Assembly: GCA_030744755.1 (NCBI GenBank)
Contig: JASLPY010000026.1
Location: 1-58,273 of the forward strand
Length of the DNA stretch: 58,273 bases
Direction of reading: 5' to 3'
Source: Kiritimatiellia bacterium
GTDB lineage: Bacteria > Verrucomicrobiota > Kiritimatiellia > UBA8416 > JADHWI01
In this document: one piece after another, positions 8,901 through 17,654 of the stretch
Layout of the letters: each line of letters opens with the position of its first letter
How positions within the stretch are numbered: the stretch's first letter is position 1
Program-made: the position numbers and the translations under genes
The notes under the pieces: generated by a model
Databases searched by the model: none
What the model saw: the letters and a program-made list of their open reading frames with translations, nothing else
Told to the model about the DNA's origin: nothing

Positions 8901-9217
8901 AGACCCTGAACATGCCTCAGCCGTTCTTCCATTCCCGTTCCGTTCAGACAATGATCTCGATCTACAACGGGGCAACAGTTGTTATGGGCGGCATGATTAC
9001 GGAATCGCGGACGACCATCGATGACAAGATACCTTTCCTGGGCGATATTCCGATTATTGGCCGTCTCTTCCAGAGCCAGGTTGAGATCAGCGATAAGCGG
9101 AATCTTCTTATCTTTGTCACGGCGCGTCTTGTCGATCCGGCTGGCCGGCCCGTGAAGAGCGGTGACCAGGGCATCCTCGGCGAGAAACTCGTCAAAGATG
9201 CGCTGGAAGCTGAGTAG
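5942..9217 (+). CDS. Secretin outer-membrane channel (Amuc_1098 type) with acidic repeat region
   Basis: Outer-membrane secretin of 1091 residues. The ATG at 5942 is chosen over an upstream GTG at 5903 because AAGGGAG precedes it and it starts a signal peptide (VRKPGVVFLSILMAVVAWAVVAQ). Order of parts: signal; acidic Ala/Pro/Val-rich region with 17-residue repeats (about 125-225); a TPR-like helical region (about 310-520); N-domains (KIPEIDFRQANINDVIKFLQD, KYIPAIGKIVVANTSDN); and the C-terminal secretin core with EIEARFVEVSQ, SAPKVTTQSG, PEVSPEGQ and the signature MGGMITESRTTIDDKIPFLG. A poly-Asn/Gly stretch sits at the likely gate. Last gene of the locus. Ordinary PilQ or GspD proteins lack such a long repetitive front part. 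Confidence 0.92.
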   Translation: MRYVRKPGVVFLSILMAVVAWAVVAQDELLPETIDGLGLAEETVPSAQNTNAIDKEIGEMDKVLNGAPEKGVSDGLEALPEALPEAVEKVDEAPAVKRPAAELSTEEALDAFLDDLADEPEVAEPKAVEAVEVEAIDLAEPAVAPEAVEVEAIDLDEPVAVPEAVEVEAIELDEPVAVPEAVEVEAIDLDEPVAVPEAVEVEAIDLDEPVAVPEAVEVEAIDLDEPGIVPEPADSVLLDDIEPLDLDSSAEPEPVTDVTESELDALLGGETPAVPATAPELPIVEPAVRLAAPAENEDIEFLIKGEALKRAATEQHIRETLVLADTSLQEGHHEDAMALYEEVLRLLRTIGDRTENMLERRAAETRLAESLYRRAMFLYERENHETALELARRSVGMGHKKALKLAAKIKDTIDEPPVVEPKKKKPRWEEDEYKVAQQSIKERLQAGREFLAAGELDDATTMFKSVLSRDPENTEAIRLLQKIGKKKYDSESAKFDATREEMLAGVRSRWTPDYYELSEEDIEIWTKWQKRTRSAPKEESDRLKIINKMKDIKIPEIDFRQANINDVIKFLQDASVEFDEVSKEGEIKGINIILNLAAGPRGVEKKKAAPDDPFATATGEAGAQGDEVPLITFSARYIDLHEALRIVTEVANLKFRVTGSVVMVVPFDAPVGDIMTRTYTVLPSVGERINEMEGALRGDDRRDSDDFIALDAVGSGPTRGDWKEFFRELGVEWPAGSSIKYIPAIGKIVVANTSDNLTVFEQVLSELNVVPNQIEIEARFVEVSQNDLESFGFEWNLTDDWEVAEKKGQENLALGDRQRISIGATTLTGGNRYADDDGAIGAETTANDAILSVASILTNPEIQMVLHMLQQSGSSDLLSAPKVTTQSGVPATLKVVTEYIYPTSFEVSGIRGNNNNNNDNQGGGGNVGAVVEPSSFETREVGVILQVTPEVSPEGQMITLEMMPEVVSDPEWFNYGSTYTDADGQIQTLNMPQPFFHSRSVQTMISIYNGATVVMGGMITESRTTIDDKIPFLGDIPIIGRLFQSQVEISDKRNLLIFVTARLVDPAGRPVKSGDQGILGEKLVKDALEAE
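6317..6616 (+). repeat. 51-bp tandem repeats inside the secretin gene
   Basis: Five 51-bp units (6362-6616) preceded by one 45-bp unit encode the 17-residue motif P-V-A-V-P-E-A-V-E-V-E-A-I-D-L-D-E. The third and fourth units differ only at silent positions at the DNA level, so the array expanded recently. The period is a multiple of three, so copy number can vary without breaking the frame. Confidence 0.95.
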
Positions 9218-9224
9218 TATCACA

Positions 9225-10097
9225 ATGGCATCTCGCAAGCTGATTCTGGTTGACGGCACAGCAGTGCTCTATCGTGCCTTCTACGCTATACGCCAGCTTT
9301 CGACCGCTGACGGAACCCCAACGAACGCCCTTTTCGGCTTTATCAGGATGTTGAGGCAATTGCGTGATGACTGGCACCCGTCGCACTGGATAGTGCTGTT
9401 TGATGGTGGTTCACCGGCTGACAGGCTCGAACTTCTGCCCGCCTACAAGGCGCAGCGGGCACCCATGCCTGACGACCTGAGGGGGCAGATTGCACTCACC
9501 CAGGAGTATCTCGACTGCGCAGGCGTAAAGTGGTTACGGATGGAAAGGCAGGAAGCGGATGATGTTATGGCATCACTGGCTAAGTGGGCAAGTCCCGACG
9601 CCGAGGTCCTTCTGGCTACGAGCGACAAGGACCTCTATCAGCTCATTGACGACAGCGTTAAGGTGATTGCAGTCTCCGGTGGCAAATCCGAGATGGGTGT
9701 CCAGGAGGTGAAAGCGAAAACCGGCGTCGAGCCACGACTGATCATCGAATGGCTGGCGCTTATCGGGGACAGCGCGGACAATATTCCCGGGGTTCCGGGC
9801 GTTGGGCCAAAAACAGCGTCCAAACTGCTGGCGCAGTTCGGCTCGCTGGCGGAAATGTGGGACAGGATTGAAGAACTGCCGGAGGGCAAGCTGAGGTCAG
9901 CCTTGGTGGCGAGCCGGGAAATTGTTGACCGAAACGTGAAGCTGGTGAAGCTGAACACTGCATTGGATTGCGACGTTGGCTGGAATGATCTTCCTGCCGG
10001 CGAAGGAGATCCAGGAAAGCTCCTGGTCTTTTTCGAGAAAGTAGAGTTCGGCTCCATGGCCAAAGCGCTTCGACAACCAGACCTGTTCGATTTGTAG
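9225..10097 (+). CDS. Stand-alone 5'-3' exonuclease (flap endonuclease domain only)
   Basis: Protein of 290 residues corresponding to the N-terminal 5'-nuclease domain of DNA polymerase I, without polymerase or proofreading domains. Visible motifs: LILVDGTAVLYRAFYAI at the start, EADDVMASLA, VLLATSDKDLYQLI, and the helix-three-turn-helix IGDSADNIPGVPGVGPKTAS. Expected to remove RNA primers and flaps during lagging-strand synthesis and repair. The ATG at 9225 follows the secretin stop by 7 bases; a GTG at 9162 would overlap the secretin and add a non-homologous tail. The frame ends naturally with TAG, and the next gene is coaE, so a broken polA is unlikely. Confidence 0.88.
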   Translation: MASRKLILVDGTAVLYRAFYAIRQLSTADGTPTNALFGFIRMLRQLRDDWHPSHWIVLFDGGSPADRLELLPAYKAQRAPMPDDLRGQIALTQEYLDCAGVKWLRMERQEADDVMASLAKWASPDAEVLLATSDKDLYQLIDDSVKVIAVSGGKSEMGVQEVKAKTGVEPRLIIEWLALIGDSADNIPGVPGVGPKTASKLLAQFGSLAEMWDRIEELPEGKLRSALVASREIVDRNVKLVKLNTALDCDVGWNDLPAGEGDPGKLLVFFEKVEFGSMAKALRQPDLFDL

Positions 10098-10143
10098 TAT
10101 CAGAACTGCGAAAAAAATATTTTGGAATACTACCCGTTAGTGT

Positions 10144-10173
10144 TTGACAAAGATAGCGGGATCGAGCTAGAGT
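10144..10173 (+). promoter_or_regulatory. Probable sigma-70-type promoter for coaE-rho
   Basis: TTGACA at 10144-10149 and TAGAGT at 10168-10173, 18 bases apart, lie about 100 bases upstream of coaE in an otherwise gene-free, locally A+T-rich spacer. The -35 is a perfect consensus and the -10 matches four of six. Position fits a coaE-rho transcript with an untranslated leader. Confidence 0.5.
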
Positions 10174-10272
10174 TGTTCTTACTCAACTGAGACCAGTTTT
10201 TCCCCTTTTTTTACTTCGAATTTCACCGATCACCTAGTTTCCGGTTTATACCCGATTACACTTCCGGCCTTC

Positions 10273-10863
10273 ATGATCAAGATTGCTGTCACGGGTGGCA
10301 TCGCGTGTGGGAAAACCACGGTTGGTCTTCTTTTCGAAGAAGATGGCGTGGCTGTGTGCGATGCGGATGATTTGGCCCGCGCCGCTATGACGCAGGGGAC
10401 GGACGTCTATGAGCGCGTCAGGAGCGAGTTCGGTGAGAATGTGGTCTGCCGGGGTGGCGAGCTGAATCGGGAACTCCTCGGTGCGCTGGTTTTTGCTGAC
10501 GAGGCGGCGCGGGAGAAGCTGAACTCCATTGTTCATCCGGTTGTGAGATCGGCGTGGGAAAACTGGCTTGGCGAGCGCCGCGGGATGACAGGCGGTGCTG
10601 CCGTTATTGTGCCCCTTTTGTTCGAAGCGGGGTTCTCTTACGGTTGGGATGCGGTGATATGCGTTACCTGCTCGGAGGATGTGCAATTGGAACGTCTTCA
10701 GCAGCGGGGATTGTCGAGCGATGAAGCAGTTGGAAGGGTTGCGGCCCAGCTGCCCAACGCAGAGAAACAGAAAATGTCGGATTTTGTAATAGTCAATAAT
10801 GGAACAAAGGGACTGCTCAAAAGACAGGCACTGAAAGTGCTGGGGCGTATCTTGGAGAAATAA
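10273..10863 (+). CDS. coaE: Dephospho-CoA kinase
   Basis: Last step of coenzyme A synthesis: phosphorylates the 3'-hydroxyl of dephospho-CoA with ATP. The 196-residue length is typical. Visible: the P-loop [10 protein letters not shown] (about 8-17), the CoA-domain DADDLARA segment, the LNSIVHPVV motif, VPLLFEAG, and a lid region rich in Gln/Arg ([11 protein letters not shown]). No clear Shine-Dalgarno precedes the ATG, but the P-loop begins directly after it, so the start is secure. rho follows after 2 bases, as in other PVC genomes where coaE and rho are neighbours. Confidence 0.93.
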   Translation: MIKIAVTGGIACGKTTVGLLFEEDGVAVCDADDLARAAMTQGTDVYERVRSEFGENVVCRGGELNRELLGALVFADEAAREKLNSIVHPVVRSAWENWLGERRGMTGGAAVIVPLLFEAGFSYGWDAVICVTCSEDVQLERLQQRGLSSDEAVGRVAAQLPNAEKQKMSDFVIVNNGTKGLLKRQALKVLGRILEK

Positions 10864-10865
10864 TC

Positions 10866-12305
10866 ATGGGAGAGAAAGAGAAGAGCACCACGAACCGAAG
10901 ACCGAGAAGCGCCTCTCGCGGTGCCAGGTCTCGGGACGGTTCACCTCGTTCCTCTCGTCGTCAGAACGGCGGCAAGGGGAAGCACAATTCTGGGAACAAC
11001 TCGGGTGAGGGAAAGGCCCCGACGGCTCCTCCGGTAATTGATGAGAGCGTTGAGCCTCTCAGCCTCTATGACCTGCAGGAACAGTCGGTCCCGGAGCTTC
11101 GTGGGATTTCCGACAAGATGGGCCTTGACGATCTGGGTGCCGTGCGGAAGCACGAGCTCATTTTTGAGATCCTCAAGAAGCACGCCAGCATGTCGGGGGC
11201 GATGTTCAGCAAAGGTATCCTCGAAATCCTGCCGGACGGATTTGGTTTCCTGAGGTCGGCGCACAGCAATTACCTTCCCTGCCCGGAAGATATCTACGTG
11301 TCGCCTTCGCAGATCCGGCGTTTCGCGTTGAGGACAGGGGATCTGGTCGAAGGCCAGATACGTGAACCCAAGGAGAAGGAACGCTTCTTTGCCCTGCTTC
11401 GCGTGGACAAAGTGAACGGGAGTGATCCCGAGATGTCCAGGCACAAAGTGCCGTTTGAGAATCTCACCCCTCTCTTTCCGGACAACAGAATAAACCTGGA
11501 AAAAGCTCCGAACGAGATTTCAATGCGGATCATGGACATGTTTACGCCCATCGGGCTGGGGCAACGTGGTCTCATTGTTGCGGCACCGCGAACGGGTAAA
11601 ACCGTGCTGATGCAGAAGATTGCAAACAGCATCTCCGCGAATCATCCTGACGTGTATCTGATTATCCTGCTCATCGACGAACGTCCGGAAGAAGTAACCG
11701 ACATGATGCGCAATACTTCGGCGCACGTGTTGAGTTCGACGTTTGACGAGGCCCCGGAACGTCACGTGCAGGTGGCCGAGCTGGTTATTGAGATGTCCAA
11801 GAGGATGGTGGAATGCGGCCAGGACGTTGTGATTCTTCTGGACAGTATCACTCGCCTCGCAAGGGCTTACAACACGGTTCAACCCCACAGCGGCAAGATT
11901 CTGTCGGGTGGTGTGGATGCGAACGCATTGCATAAGCCCAAGCGATTTTTCGGTGCGGCGCGCAACATCGAGGATGGCGGTAGCCTGACCATTATAGCGA
12001 CCGCACTGGTGGAGACGGGGAGTCGGATGGATGACGTCATTTTCGAGGAGTTCAAAGGCACCGGCAACATGGAACTCTGCCTTGACCGGACTCTCGTTGA
12101 CAAGCGTGTGTTCCCGTCGATCAACATCGAGAGATCGGGCACGCGCAAGGAAGAGCTGCTGCTTCACCCTGATGAGCTAAGCCGCATATGGATTCTACGG
12201 CGTGCGATTAACGGTGTTCCGCCGGTAGAATCGATGGAAATGATCATAAGACGCTTGAAAAAGACGAAAAGCAATGCAGAATTCCTGCTTTCGATGAAAG
12301 AGTAA
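10866..12305 (+). CDS. rho: Transcription termination factor Rho
   Basis: Hexameric RNA helicase that ends transcription. Start: GGAG lies 9 bases before ATG 10866. The first ~55 residues are a basic, Ser/Arg/Gly-rich tail, longer than in E. coli. Then come the Rho N-terminal helical domain ([18 protein letters not shown]), the RNA-binding cold-shock-like domain ([15 protein letters not shown]), and the ATPase with Walker [12 protein letters not shown], the [13 protein letters not shown] segment, Walker [17 protein letters not shown], and [19 protein letters not shown] (Q/R loops). 479 residues. Such charged insertions and tails are common in Rho outside Proteobacteria. Confidence 0.97.
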   Translation: MGEKEKSTTNRRPRSASRGARSRDGSPRSSRRQNGGKGKHNSGNNSGEGKAPTAPPVIDESVEPLSLYDLQEQSVPELRGISDKMGLDDLGAVRKHELIFEILKKHASMSGAMFSKGILEILPDGFGFLRSAHSNYLPCPEDIYVSPSQIRRFALRTGDLVEGQIREPKEKERFFALLRVDKVNGSDPEMSRHKVPFENLTPLFPDNRINLEKAPNEISMRIMDMFTPIGLGQRGLIVAAPRTGKTVLMQKIANSISANHPDVYLIILLIDERPEEVTDMMRNTSAHVLSSTFDEAPERHVQVAELVIEMSKRMVECGQDVVILLDSITRLARAYNTVQPHSGKILSGGVDANALHKPKRFFGAARNIEDGGSLTIIATALVETGSRMDDVIFEEFKGTGNMELCLDRTLVDKRVFPSINIERSGTRKEELLLHPDELSRIWILRRAINGVPPVESMEMIIRRLKKTKSNAEFLLSMKE

Positions 12306-12440
12306 CATACGCGTCAGGATCTGTTTTGTAACAAGGGCAGGAAACTGTCAAAGGTTCTGTTAAGGGATGTCGGCGCAAAAGTTCGTAGGTCCCAATCTCC
12401 GCCTGAGGCGGAAGACCGACATATGAGAGGATAAAAGGAT

Positions 12441-13742
12441 ATGATCACAACGGTTGAGGATGGAGGTCCTTGCCGCAAGATAATGCATGTTGAAGCTGGA
12501 TGGGACGAGTTCTCATCGGATTATGCTGATCTTGTTGGAGCGTACAGGAAAGTGGCAAAAGTGCCCGGATTTCGTAAGGGTAAGGCGCCGGAAGGTGTTG
12601 TTGAACAGCATTACGTGAAAGAGATCCTGGAAGATGCAAAGGAGCGTCTTCTCCCTAAATTCTACCAGGAAGCCATAAAGAAGGAAGGCTTCGAGCCACT
12701 GGCCGTCGTGGAAGTGGAAGACATGGACATGAAGAAGAACGAGGCCCTCAAGTTCAAGGTCACGTTTGATATAGCCCCGGTTTTCAAGCTTCCCAAGTAC
12801 AAGAAGATAAGCCTCAAGAGGGAGAGTACCGACGTCAGCGACAAGCAGATAGACGAGTCCCTCGATATCCTTCGTGAAAGGCAAGCCCGGTTCGAGGACG
12901 TTACTGGTAGGAATGTCAAGGAAGGTGACTTAGCGAAGATCGACTACAGCGGCGAATGCGACGGCGTGGCCGTGAAAGAGATGGGTCCCGACTGTGCCGG
13001 CCTGGGTGAATCAAATGATTTCTGGGCACTGGTGGGTCATCCCGAGTTTCTTCCCGGCATGGTCGCCGGTCTTAAAGGAATGGCTGTAGGCGAAGAAAAG
13101 AAGATAGATGTGGAGTTCCCTGACAGTTATCACGTTGAAGCGGTGAAGGGAAAGAAGGCCGTTTACACGGTAACCGTGAGCGGGATACGTGAGAAGACTC
13201 TTCCTGAAATGGACGAGGAGTTTCTCAAGTCGTTCGAGGTAGCCAGTGCTGAAGAGTTACGGACAAAGGTTGCCGATGATCTCCAGGCATCCGCCGAGAA
13301 TTCCGAGCAGGAGAGACTCAAGAGCGAGATCACCAAGTTCCTCCTCGAAAAAGCCAACATCGAAGCCCCGCAGGCGCTTGTCGACGGCGAAACCAGGCGC
13401 ATCTTTCACAGCATGGCCCGAAACATGTTGCGCCAGGGGGTCACGCACGACCAGATGGTGCAGCAACAGGATAGACTCGTTGCAGAGGCGTCACGGGCGG
13501 CGACGGATCGCGTGAAACTGAGCTTCATTCTGAACCAGGTTGCAGAGGCAGAAGAGATTTCCGTGAGTGAAGATGACGTTGAATCGAGAATCCAGGCCAC
13601 TGCCCAACAGTACGGAATGCCGCCTGAGCGCTTCAAGGGCGAGCTCGAGAAGCGTGACGAGGGGCTTGAGAATCTTAAAGATGAGCTTAAGGCAGAGAAA
13701 ACCATTGATTTCTTGCTTGAGAACGCGAAGATAAAGAAGTGA
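12441..13742 (+). CDS. tig: Trigger factor (ribosome-associated chaperone and prolyl isomerase)
   Basis: Binds the ribosome near the exit tunnel and shields nascent chains. 433 residues, usual length. The N-terminal ribosome-binding signature GFRKGKAPEGVVEQHY lies at about 49-64. An FKBP-like domain at about 160-245 (VKEGDLAKIDYSGE, FLPGMVAGLKGMAVGEEK) is followed by a long helical substrate-binding C-terminal domain. GAGAGG and AAAGG precede the ATG. Followed by clpP and clpX, the common tig-clpP-clpX arrangement, which links folding of new proteins to their degradation. Confidence 0.96.
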   Translation: MITTVEDGGPCRKIMHVEAGWDEFSSDYADLVGAYRKVAKVPGFRKGKAPEGVVEQHYVKEILEDAKERLLPKFYQEAIKKEGFEPLAVVEVEDMDMKKNEALKFKVTFDIAPVFKLPKYKKISLKRESTDVSDKQIDESLDILRERQARFEDVTGRNVKEGDLAKIDYSGECDGVAVKEMGPDCAGLGESNDFWALVGHPEFLPGMVAGLKGMAVGEEKKIDVEFPDSYHVEAVKGKKAVYTVTVSGIREKTLPEMDEEFLKSFEVASAEELRTKVADDLQASAENSEQERLKSEITKFLLEKANIEAPQALVDGETRRIFHSMARNMLRQGVTHDQMVQQQDRLVAEASRAATDRVKLSFILNQVAEAEEISVSEDDVESRIQATAQQYGMPPERFKGELEKRDEGLENLKDELKAEKTIDFLLENAKIKK

Positions 13743-13874
13743 TCTGCTGGCTGAACCCCAAACGGGGCTTTGCCATGACGGATCTGCAGGAATTGCGGGG
13801 TGCGCCACTTTCCAGATGTGCATTCGTGCGGTATGTTATGAATGCAGTCGAACAAACGAGGAGTTCTCACTGAT

Positions 13875-14495
13875 ATGACGGAATACAACCAAGCCTTGGT
13901 CCCGATGGTCGTTGAGCAGACAGGTAGGGGCGAACGGGCATATGACATATACTCGCGGCTTCTGAAAGATCGGATTATCTTCATTGGCACCGCCATATCG
14001 GACGAAATAAGCAATCTCATCCTGGCCCAGTTGCTCTTTCTGCAGGCAGAGGATGCAGAAAAGGATATAAGCATCTACATCAACTCGCCCGGTGGTTCGG
14101 TTACCGCAGGGATGGCTATCTACGATACGATGCAGTTCCTGAAATGCGATGTCGCCACTTACTGTGTAGGACAGGCGGCCAGCATGGGTGCAGTGCTTTT
14201 AGCCGCAGGAACTGCAGGAAAGCGCTTTGCGTTGCCCAACGCACGCATTATGATACATCAGCCTTGGGGAGGTGTTCAGGGTCAGGCTGCTGATATCAGC
14301 ATCCAGGCACAGGAGATTCTCCGCCTGAGGGAGCGCATTAATGTGATTCTTGCCGAACATACTGGCAAGAAAGTGGAAGAAATTGAACGGGATACTGACC
14401 GTGACTTCTTTATGTCAGCGAAGGATGCCTGCGATTATGGGCTCGTCGATGAAGTAGTCAAAAGCCGACGGTCTGTCGAGAAGAAAGGGAAATAG
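13875..14495 (+). CDS. clpP: ATP-dependent Clp protease proteolytic subunit
   Basis: Barrel-forming serine protease of the Clp system. The ATG at 13875 is preferred over one at 13842 because GAGGAG lies 11 bases before it and [20 protein letters not shown] is the expected ClpP start. Catalytic Ser about 103 (in [12 protein letters not shown]) and His about 128 (in MIHQPWGG); the acidic partner is in the [11 protein letters not shown] region. [18 protein letters not shown] is a family signature. 206 residues. clpX follows after 2 bases, so the two are co-transcribed. Confidence 0.97.
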   Translation: MTEYNQALVPMVVEQTGRGERAYDIYSRLLKDRIIFIGTAISDEISNLILAQLLFLQAEDAEKDISIYINSPGGSVTAGMAIYDTMQFLKCDVATYCVGQAASMGAVLLAAGTAGKRFALPNARIMIHQPWGGVQGQAADISIQAQEILRLRERINVILAEHTGKKVEEIERDTDRDFFMSAKDACDYGLVDEVVKSRRSVEKKGK

Positions 14496-14497
14496 AA

Positions 14498-15754
14498 ATG
14501 CCTTCTCGCTCAAGCAGGACCTGCTCTTTTTGTGGTAAACCCCAACAGCAGGTTAGGCGACTCGTCGAAGGGCCTAACGTCAACATCTGCGACGAGTGCA
14601 TCCACGTTTGCGATTCACTCCTTAAGACGGAAGAAGAAGGCGGTAAGGCCCGTTCCACTGCCAACCTTAAGGTTCCACGCCCGCACGAGATCAAGGACAT
14701 CCTGGATACTCACGTCGTGGGTCATGAACACGCCAAGAAGGTGCTGGCGGTAGCCGTTTACAACCACTACAAACGCTTGAAACAATCTGAACATTTCGCG
14801 AAAGACGATCCTTACTCGGATGTTGAGATAGAGAAGAGCAACATTCTCCTCATGGGGCCTACGGGTACGGGCAAGACACTGCTGGCCCGCACGCTGGCCC
14901 GCGTCCTCGATGTCCCCTTTACCATCGTCGATGCCACGACCCTTACCGAGGCGGGATACGTGGGAGAAGATGTTGAGAATATCCTGCTCAGCCTGATTCA
15001 GGCTGCCGACGGTGATATACCACGCGCAGAGATGGGCATCATCTACATAGATGAGATAGACAAGATCGGCCGTAAGACCGAGAACGTATCCATTACACGC
15101 GATGTTTCAGGCGAGGGCGTTCAACAAGCACTTTTGAAGATTCTTGAAGGAACCGTGGCCCGGGTTCCCCCCGGTGGTGGCCGCAAGCATCCGCAACAGG
15201 AGTATATCAAGATCAACACCGAGCACGTTCTGTTCATCTGCGGGGGTGCGTTCGTAGGAATGGACTCCATCATCAAGCGCCGCGTCGGCAGGAGTGCACT
15301 GGGTTTCCTGGGTGGCGAGAGCGAGCAGGAGAATGTGGACGGCTCAACCAAGATGCGGATTCAGCCGGAGGACCTCGTCCATTATGGTTTGATTCCTGAA
15401 CTGGTAGGCCGGCTTCCGGTGGTGACGACGCTTTCCGACCTTACTGAACCTGAACTGGTGCGGATACTGGTGGAACCGCGCAACTCGATGGTCAGGCAGT
15501 ATCAGAAGCTCCTTGCGATGGAAGCTATCGAGTTGTCATTCACTGATAGCGCACTGAGGGAGCTTGCGCGTATTGCCATTAAGCGCAGCACAGGTGCACG
15601 CGGATTGCGCGCAATCGTTGAGGGACTCATGCTGGACGTGATGTTTGATGCACCGCAGCGGTCGCATCCAGGATCCCTGCGCGTCACAAAGACCATGGTG
15701 AATCAGCACCGGGCCTCGCACAGCGCCATCGTGAAGACCAAGAAGATTGCCTGA
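14498..15754 (+). CDS. clpX: Clp protease ATP-binding subunit ClpX
   Basis: AAA+ unfoldase that recognises substrates and feeds them into ClpP. 418 residues. N-terminal C4 zinc-binding domain (CSFCGK, then CDECIHVC), Walker [13 protein letters not shown], pore loop [10 protein letters not shown], Walker [11 protein letters not shown], the [16 protein letters not shown] segment, pore-2 region [13 protein letters not shown], and a C-terminal small domain with a sensor-2 arginine in [10 protein letters not shown]. Directly downstream of clpP. Its end faces panD, which is on the opposite strand 8 bases away. Confidence 0.97.
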   Translation: MPSRSSRTCSFCGKPQQQVRRLVEGPNVNICDECIHVCDSLLKTEEEGGKARSTANLKVPRPHEIKDILDTHVVGHEHAKKVLAVAVYNHYKRLKQSEHFAKDDPYSDVEIEKSNILLMGPTGTGKTLLARTLARVLDVPFTIVDATTLTEAGYVGEDVENILLSLIQAADGDIPRAEMGIIYIDEIDKIGRKTENVSITRDVSGEGVQQALLKILEGTVARVPPGGGRKHPQQEYIKINTEHVLFICGGAFVGMDSIIKRRVGRSALGFLGGESEQENVDGSTKMRIQPEDLVHYGLIPELVGRLPVVTTLSDLTEPELVRILVEPRNSMVRQYQKLLAMEAIELSFTDSALRELARIAIKRSTGARGLRAIVEGLMLDVMFDAPQRSHPGSLRVTKTMVNQHRASHSAIVKTKKIA

Positions 15755-15762
15755 CGGCTCTT

Positions 15763-16113
15763 CTACTTAATTACATCGTTATTCTCGTCGAGAACCAGCA
15801 CGCGTGGTTTGTGGTTTGTGAGCTCTTCCTCGGTAACCAGTCCAAACGAGAATATTATAATGCGGTCACCGACGGATCCTTTATGTGCGGTTGCTCCATT
15901 GAGCACAATCTGCTTGGATCCGCGTTCGGCGGCGATTGCATATGTCTCAAATCTCTCACCGTTATTCAGGTTGGCGACGAGGATCTTCTCGTATGGAGCC
16001 ATTCCTATGGCGTCCAGGAGATTGGGATCTATGGTAAGACTTCCTTCGTAATCGAGTTCGCTACCCGTCACGGCTGCCCTGTGCAGTTTCGATTTCAGCA
16101 TCACTGTCAACAT
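15763..16113 (-). CDS. panD: Aspartate 1-decarboxylase proenzyme
   Basis: Makes beta-alanine for pantothenate and coenzyme A from aspartate. 116 residues, normal length. The self-cleavage site Gly24-Ser25 (in YEGSLTID) is intact, so the pyruvoyl cofactor can form from Ser25. Further family motifs: NLNNGERFETYAI, LNGATAHKGSVGDRIIIFSF. The ATG at 16113 has AGGAAGG about 9 bases before it. It lies tail to tail with clpX. With coaE in the same window this is a second coenzyme A gene, though not in one operon. Confidence 0.96.
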   Translation of the reverse strand: MLTVMLKSKLHRAAVTGSELDYEGSLTIDPNLLDAIGMAPYEKILVANLNNGERFETYAIAAERGSKQIVLNGATAHKGSVGDRIIIFSFGLVTEEELTNHKPRVLVLDENNDVIK

Positions 16114-16246
16114 CTGTAAACCCTTCCTGTATTCTGAGAGTCGCCATCGTACCCATGGCTACGCCAAAGGGCAAGCAGGGATTGGGGAGGAATTGCACTG
16201 CAGCGCGATTCCATATGCTGGTGGTTCATGGTTTATGGAGGGCGAA

Positions 16247-17632
16247 TCAGTGGTGATCCGGGGGTTGCCGAGTGGCTTCGCGTAGGATTCTTCCGCGCAA
16301 CCAGTCAAGAAGCGCCTCCTTGTCAGGGAACTGTTCTTCGAGTTGGGCATCGTAGGCCGTCTTCTTCCATTTTCCGATCTCCGGGCCCTCGTCAACGCCC
16401 ATCTCCATTAGATCACGTCCCGTCACCCACGGATCGGGAAGGACCGGTTCGGACGCGAACTCTTTGCAGAGGCCCACAAGGAACGCATGGTGTCCCAAGT
16501 CTCTGTGGCTTCCCTCGCAGTCAAGGCGGTGTAGTTCGAGTTCCGTGTCGAAAGTCGGTCTGCCCACCAATCGGCGGAGGGTGGATCGCTTCATTCTCGG
16601 TACATCCAGAAACCTCATGTGTCCTCTCACGCATGCACTCACTGCATCGACAGTTGCCGAGGGAAGTCTCAGACGCCGGAGGATTCTTTCGGCCATATCG
16701 CCACCAACGGAAGCGTGTGCGTTGAAGCGCCAGCGTTGTTCATCCAGAAAGGCCGTTGGAGGCTTTCCCACGTCGTGGAGCAGAACAGCCAAGGCGAGTA
16801 TTGGGTCGCAGGGCGAAGGCAGTAGATTCAGCATGATTACCGTATGCGTGAAGACATCTCCTTCCGGGTGATATTCAGGCGGCTGTTCCTGTCCCTTCAT
16901 GGCCGATACCTCGGGAAGCACAAGCTTGAGAAGTCCAAGTTCGTCGAGAAGCAGCAAGGCATCTCCAGCTTTTGCTGCCTCGCAGAACGTGCGCACCAAC
17001 TCATCGCGAATACGCTCGGGGCTGATCTTCTGTATGAGTTGCGCGTCATGCCTGATGGCATCGGCAGTTTCCTGAGTAATGCTGAAGTCCAACGTTGATG
17101 CAAAGCGTACGGCGCGGAGCATTCTCAGATGGTCCTCCCTGAAGCGTTCAGATGCATCCCCAACACAGCGGATCACCTTGCCTTCTATGTCGGCCTGTCC
17201 CTCAACATAGTCGAGCACACGGGAGGTAGCAGGATCGTAAAACAGTGCGTTCACTGTGAAATCCCGCCTTGCCGCGTCGGTTTCTGCGTCGCAGAAGGCC
17301 ACGCTGTCCGGATGCCTTCCATCACGATAGTCATGATCCTCGCGGAACGTGGCCACCTCAAAAGGCGTGTCCTCCAGGCGGACAACGACAACTCCGAACG
17401 CCTTCCCGACAGCGGCGGAGCGGGGAAAGAGCGCCATTACATCGTCGGGTCTTGCATCAGTCGCAACATCGTAGTCCCTTGGCACGCGGCCAAGGAGCTT
17501 GTCACGCACACAGCCACCCGCCCAGTAGGCAGTGAATCCTGCCGACTGCAGGGTCACAATGACACGGCAAGCCAGGAGTTTCGTGGTGCTATGATTCTGG
17601 GATTCAGTCATCGCATTCTCAAAGTACTGCAT
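16247..17632 (-). CDS. cca: tRNA nucleotidyltransferase (CCA-adding enzyme / poly(A) polymerase family) with HD domain
   Basis: Adds or repairs the 3'-terminal CCA of tRNAs, or belongs to the related A-adding or poly(A) polymerase branch. The head domain has the class II signature AYWAGGCVRDKLLGRVPRDYDVATDA. The neck follows (LRMLRAVRFASTLDFSI), then an HD-type hydrolase domain with LAVLLHDVGKPPT. Up to 461 residues; an ATG at 17611 would give 454, and neither start has a strong Shine-Dalgarno. The purine nucleoside phosphorylase gene lies 22 bases upstream in the same direction, so the two may share a transcript. The tRNA-Gly in this window already encodes CCA. Confidence 0.9.
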   Translation of the reverse strand: MQYFENAMTESQNHSTTKLLACRVIVTLQSAGFTAYWAGGCVRDKLLGRVPRDYDVATDARPDDVMALFPRSAAVGKAFGVVVVRLEDTPFEVATFREDHDYRDGRHPDSVAFCDAETDAARRDFTVNALFYDPATSRVLDYVEGQADIEGKVIRCVGDASERFREDHLRMLRAVRFASTLDFSITQETADAIRHDAQLIQKISPERIRDELVRTFCEAAKAGDALLLLDELGLLKLVLPEVSAMKGQEQPPEYHPEGDVFTHTVIMLNLLPSPCDPILALAVLLHDVGKPPTAFLDEQRWRFNAHASVGGDMAERILRRLRLPSATVDAVSACVRGHMRFLDVPRMKRSTLRRLVGRPTFDTELELHRLDCEGSHRDLGHHAFLVGLCKEFASEPVLPDPWVTGRDLMEMGVDEGPEIGKWKKTAYDAQLEEQFPDKEALLDWLRGRILREATRQPPDHH

Positions 17633-17654
17633 TCTAGGAGCGGGATCTCAGATG

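Noticed and set aside
9225..10097. Truncated or broken polA
   Set aside because: The nuclease domain ends cleanly at the usual boundary and no polymerase-like sequence follows before coaE.
10246..10686. Minus-strand frame opposite coaE
   Set aside because: CoaE on the plus strand has the full P-loop and family motifs; the opposite frame has none.
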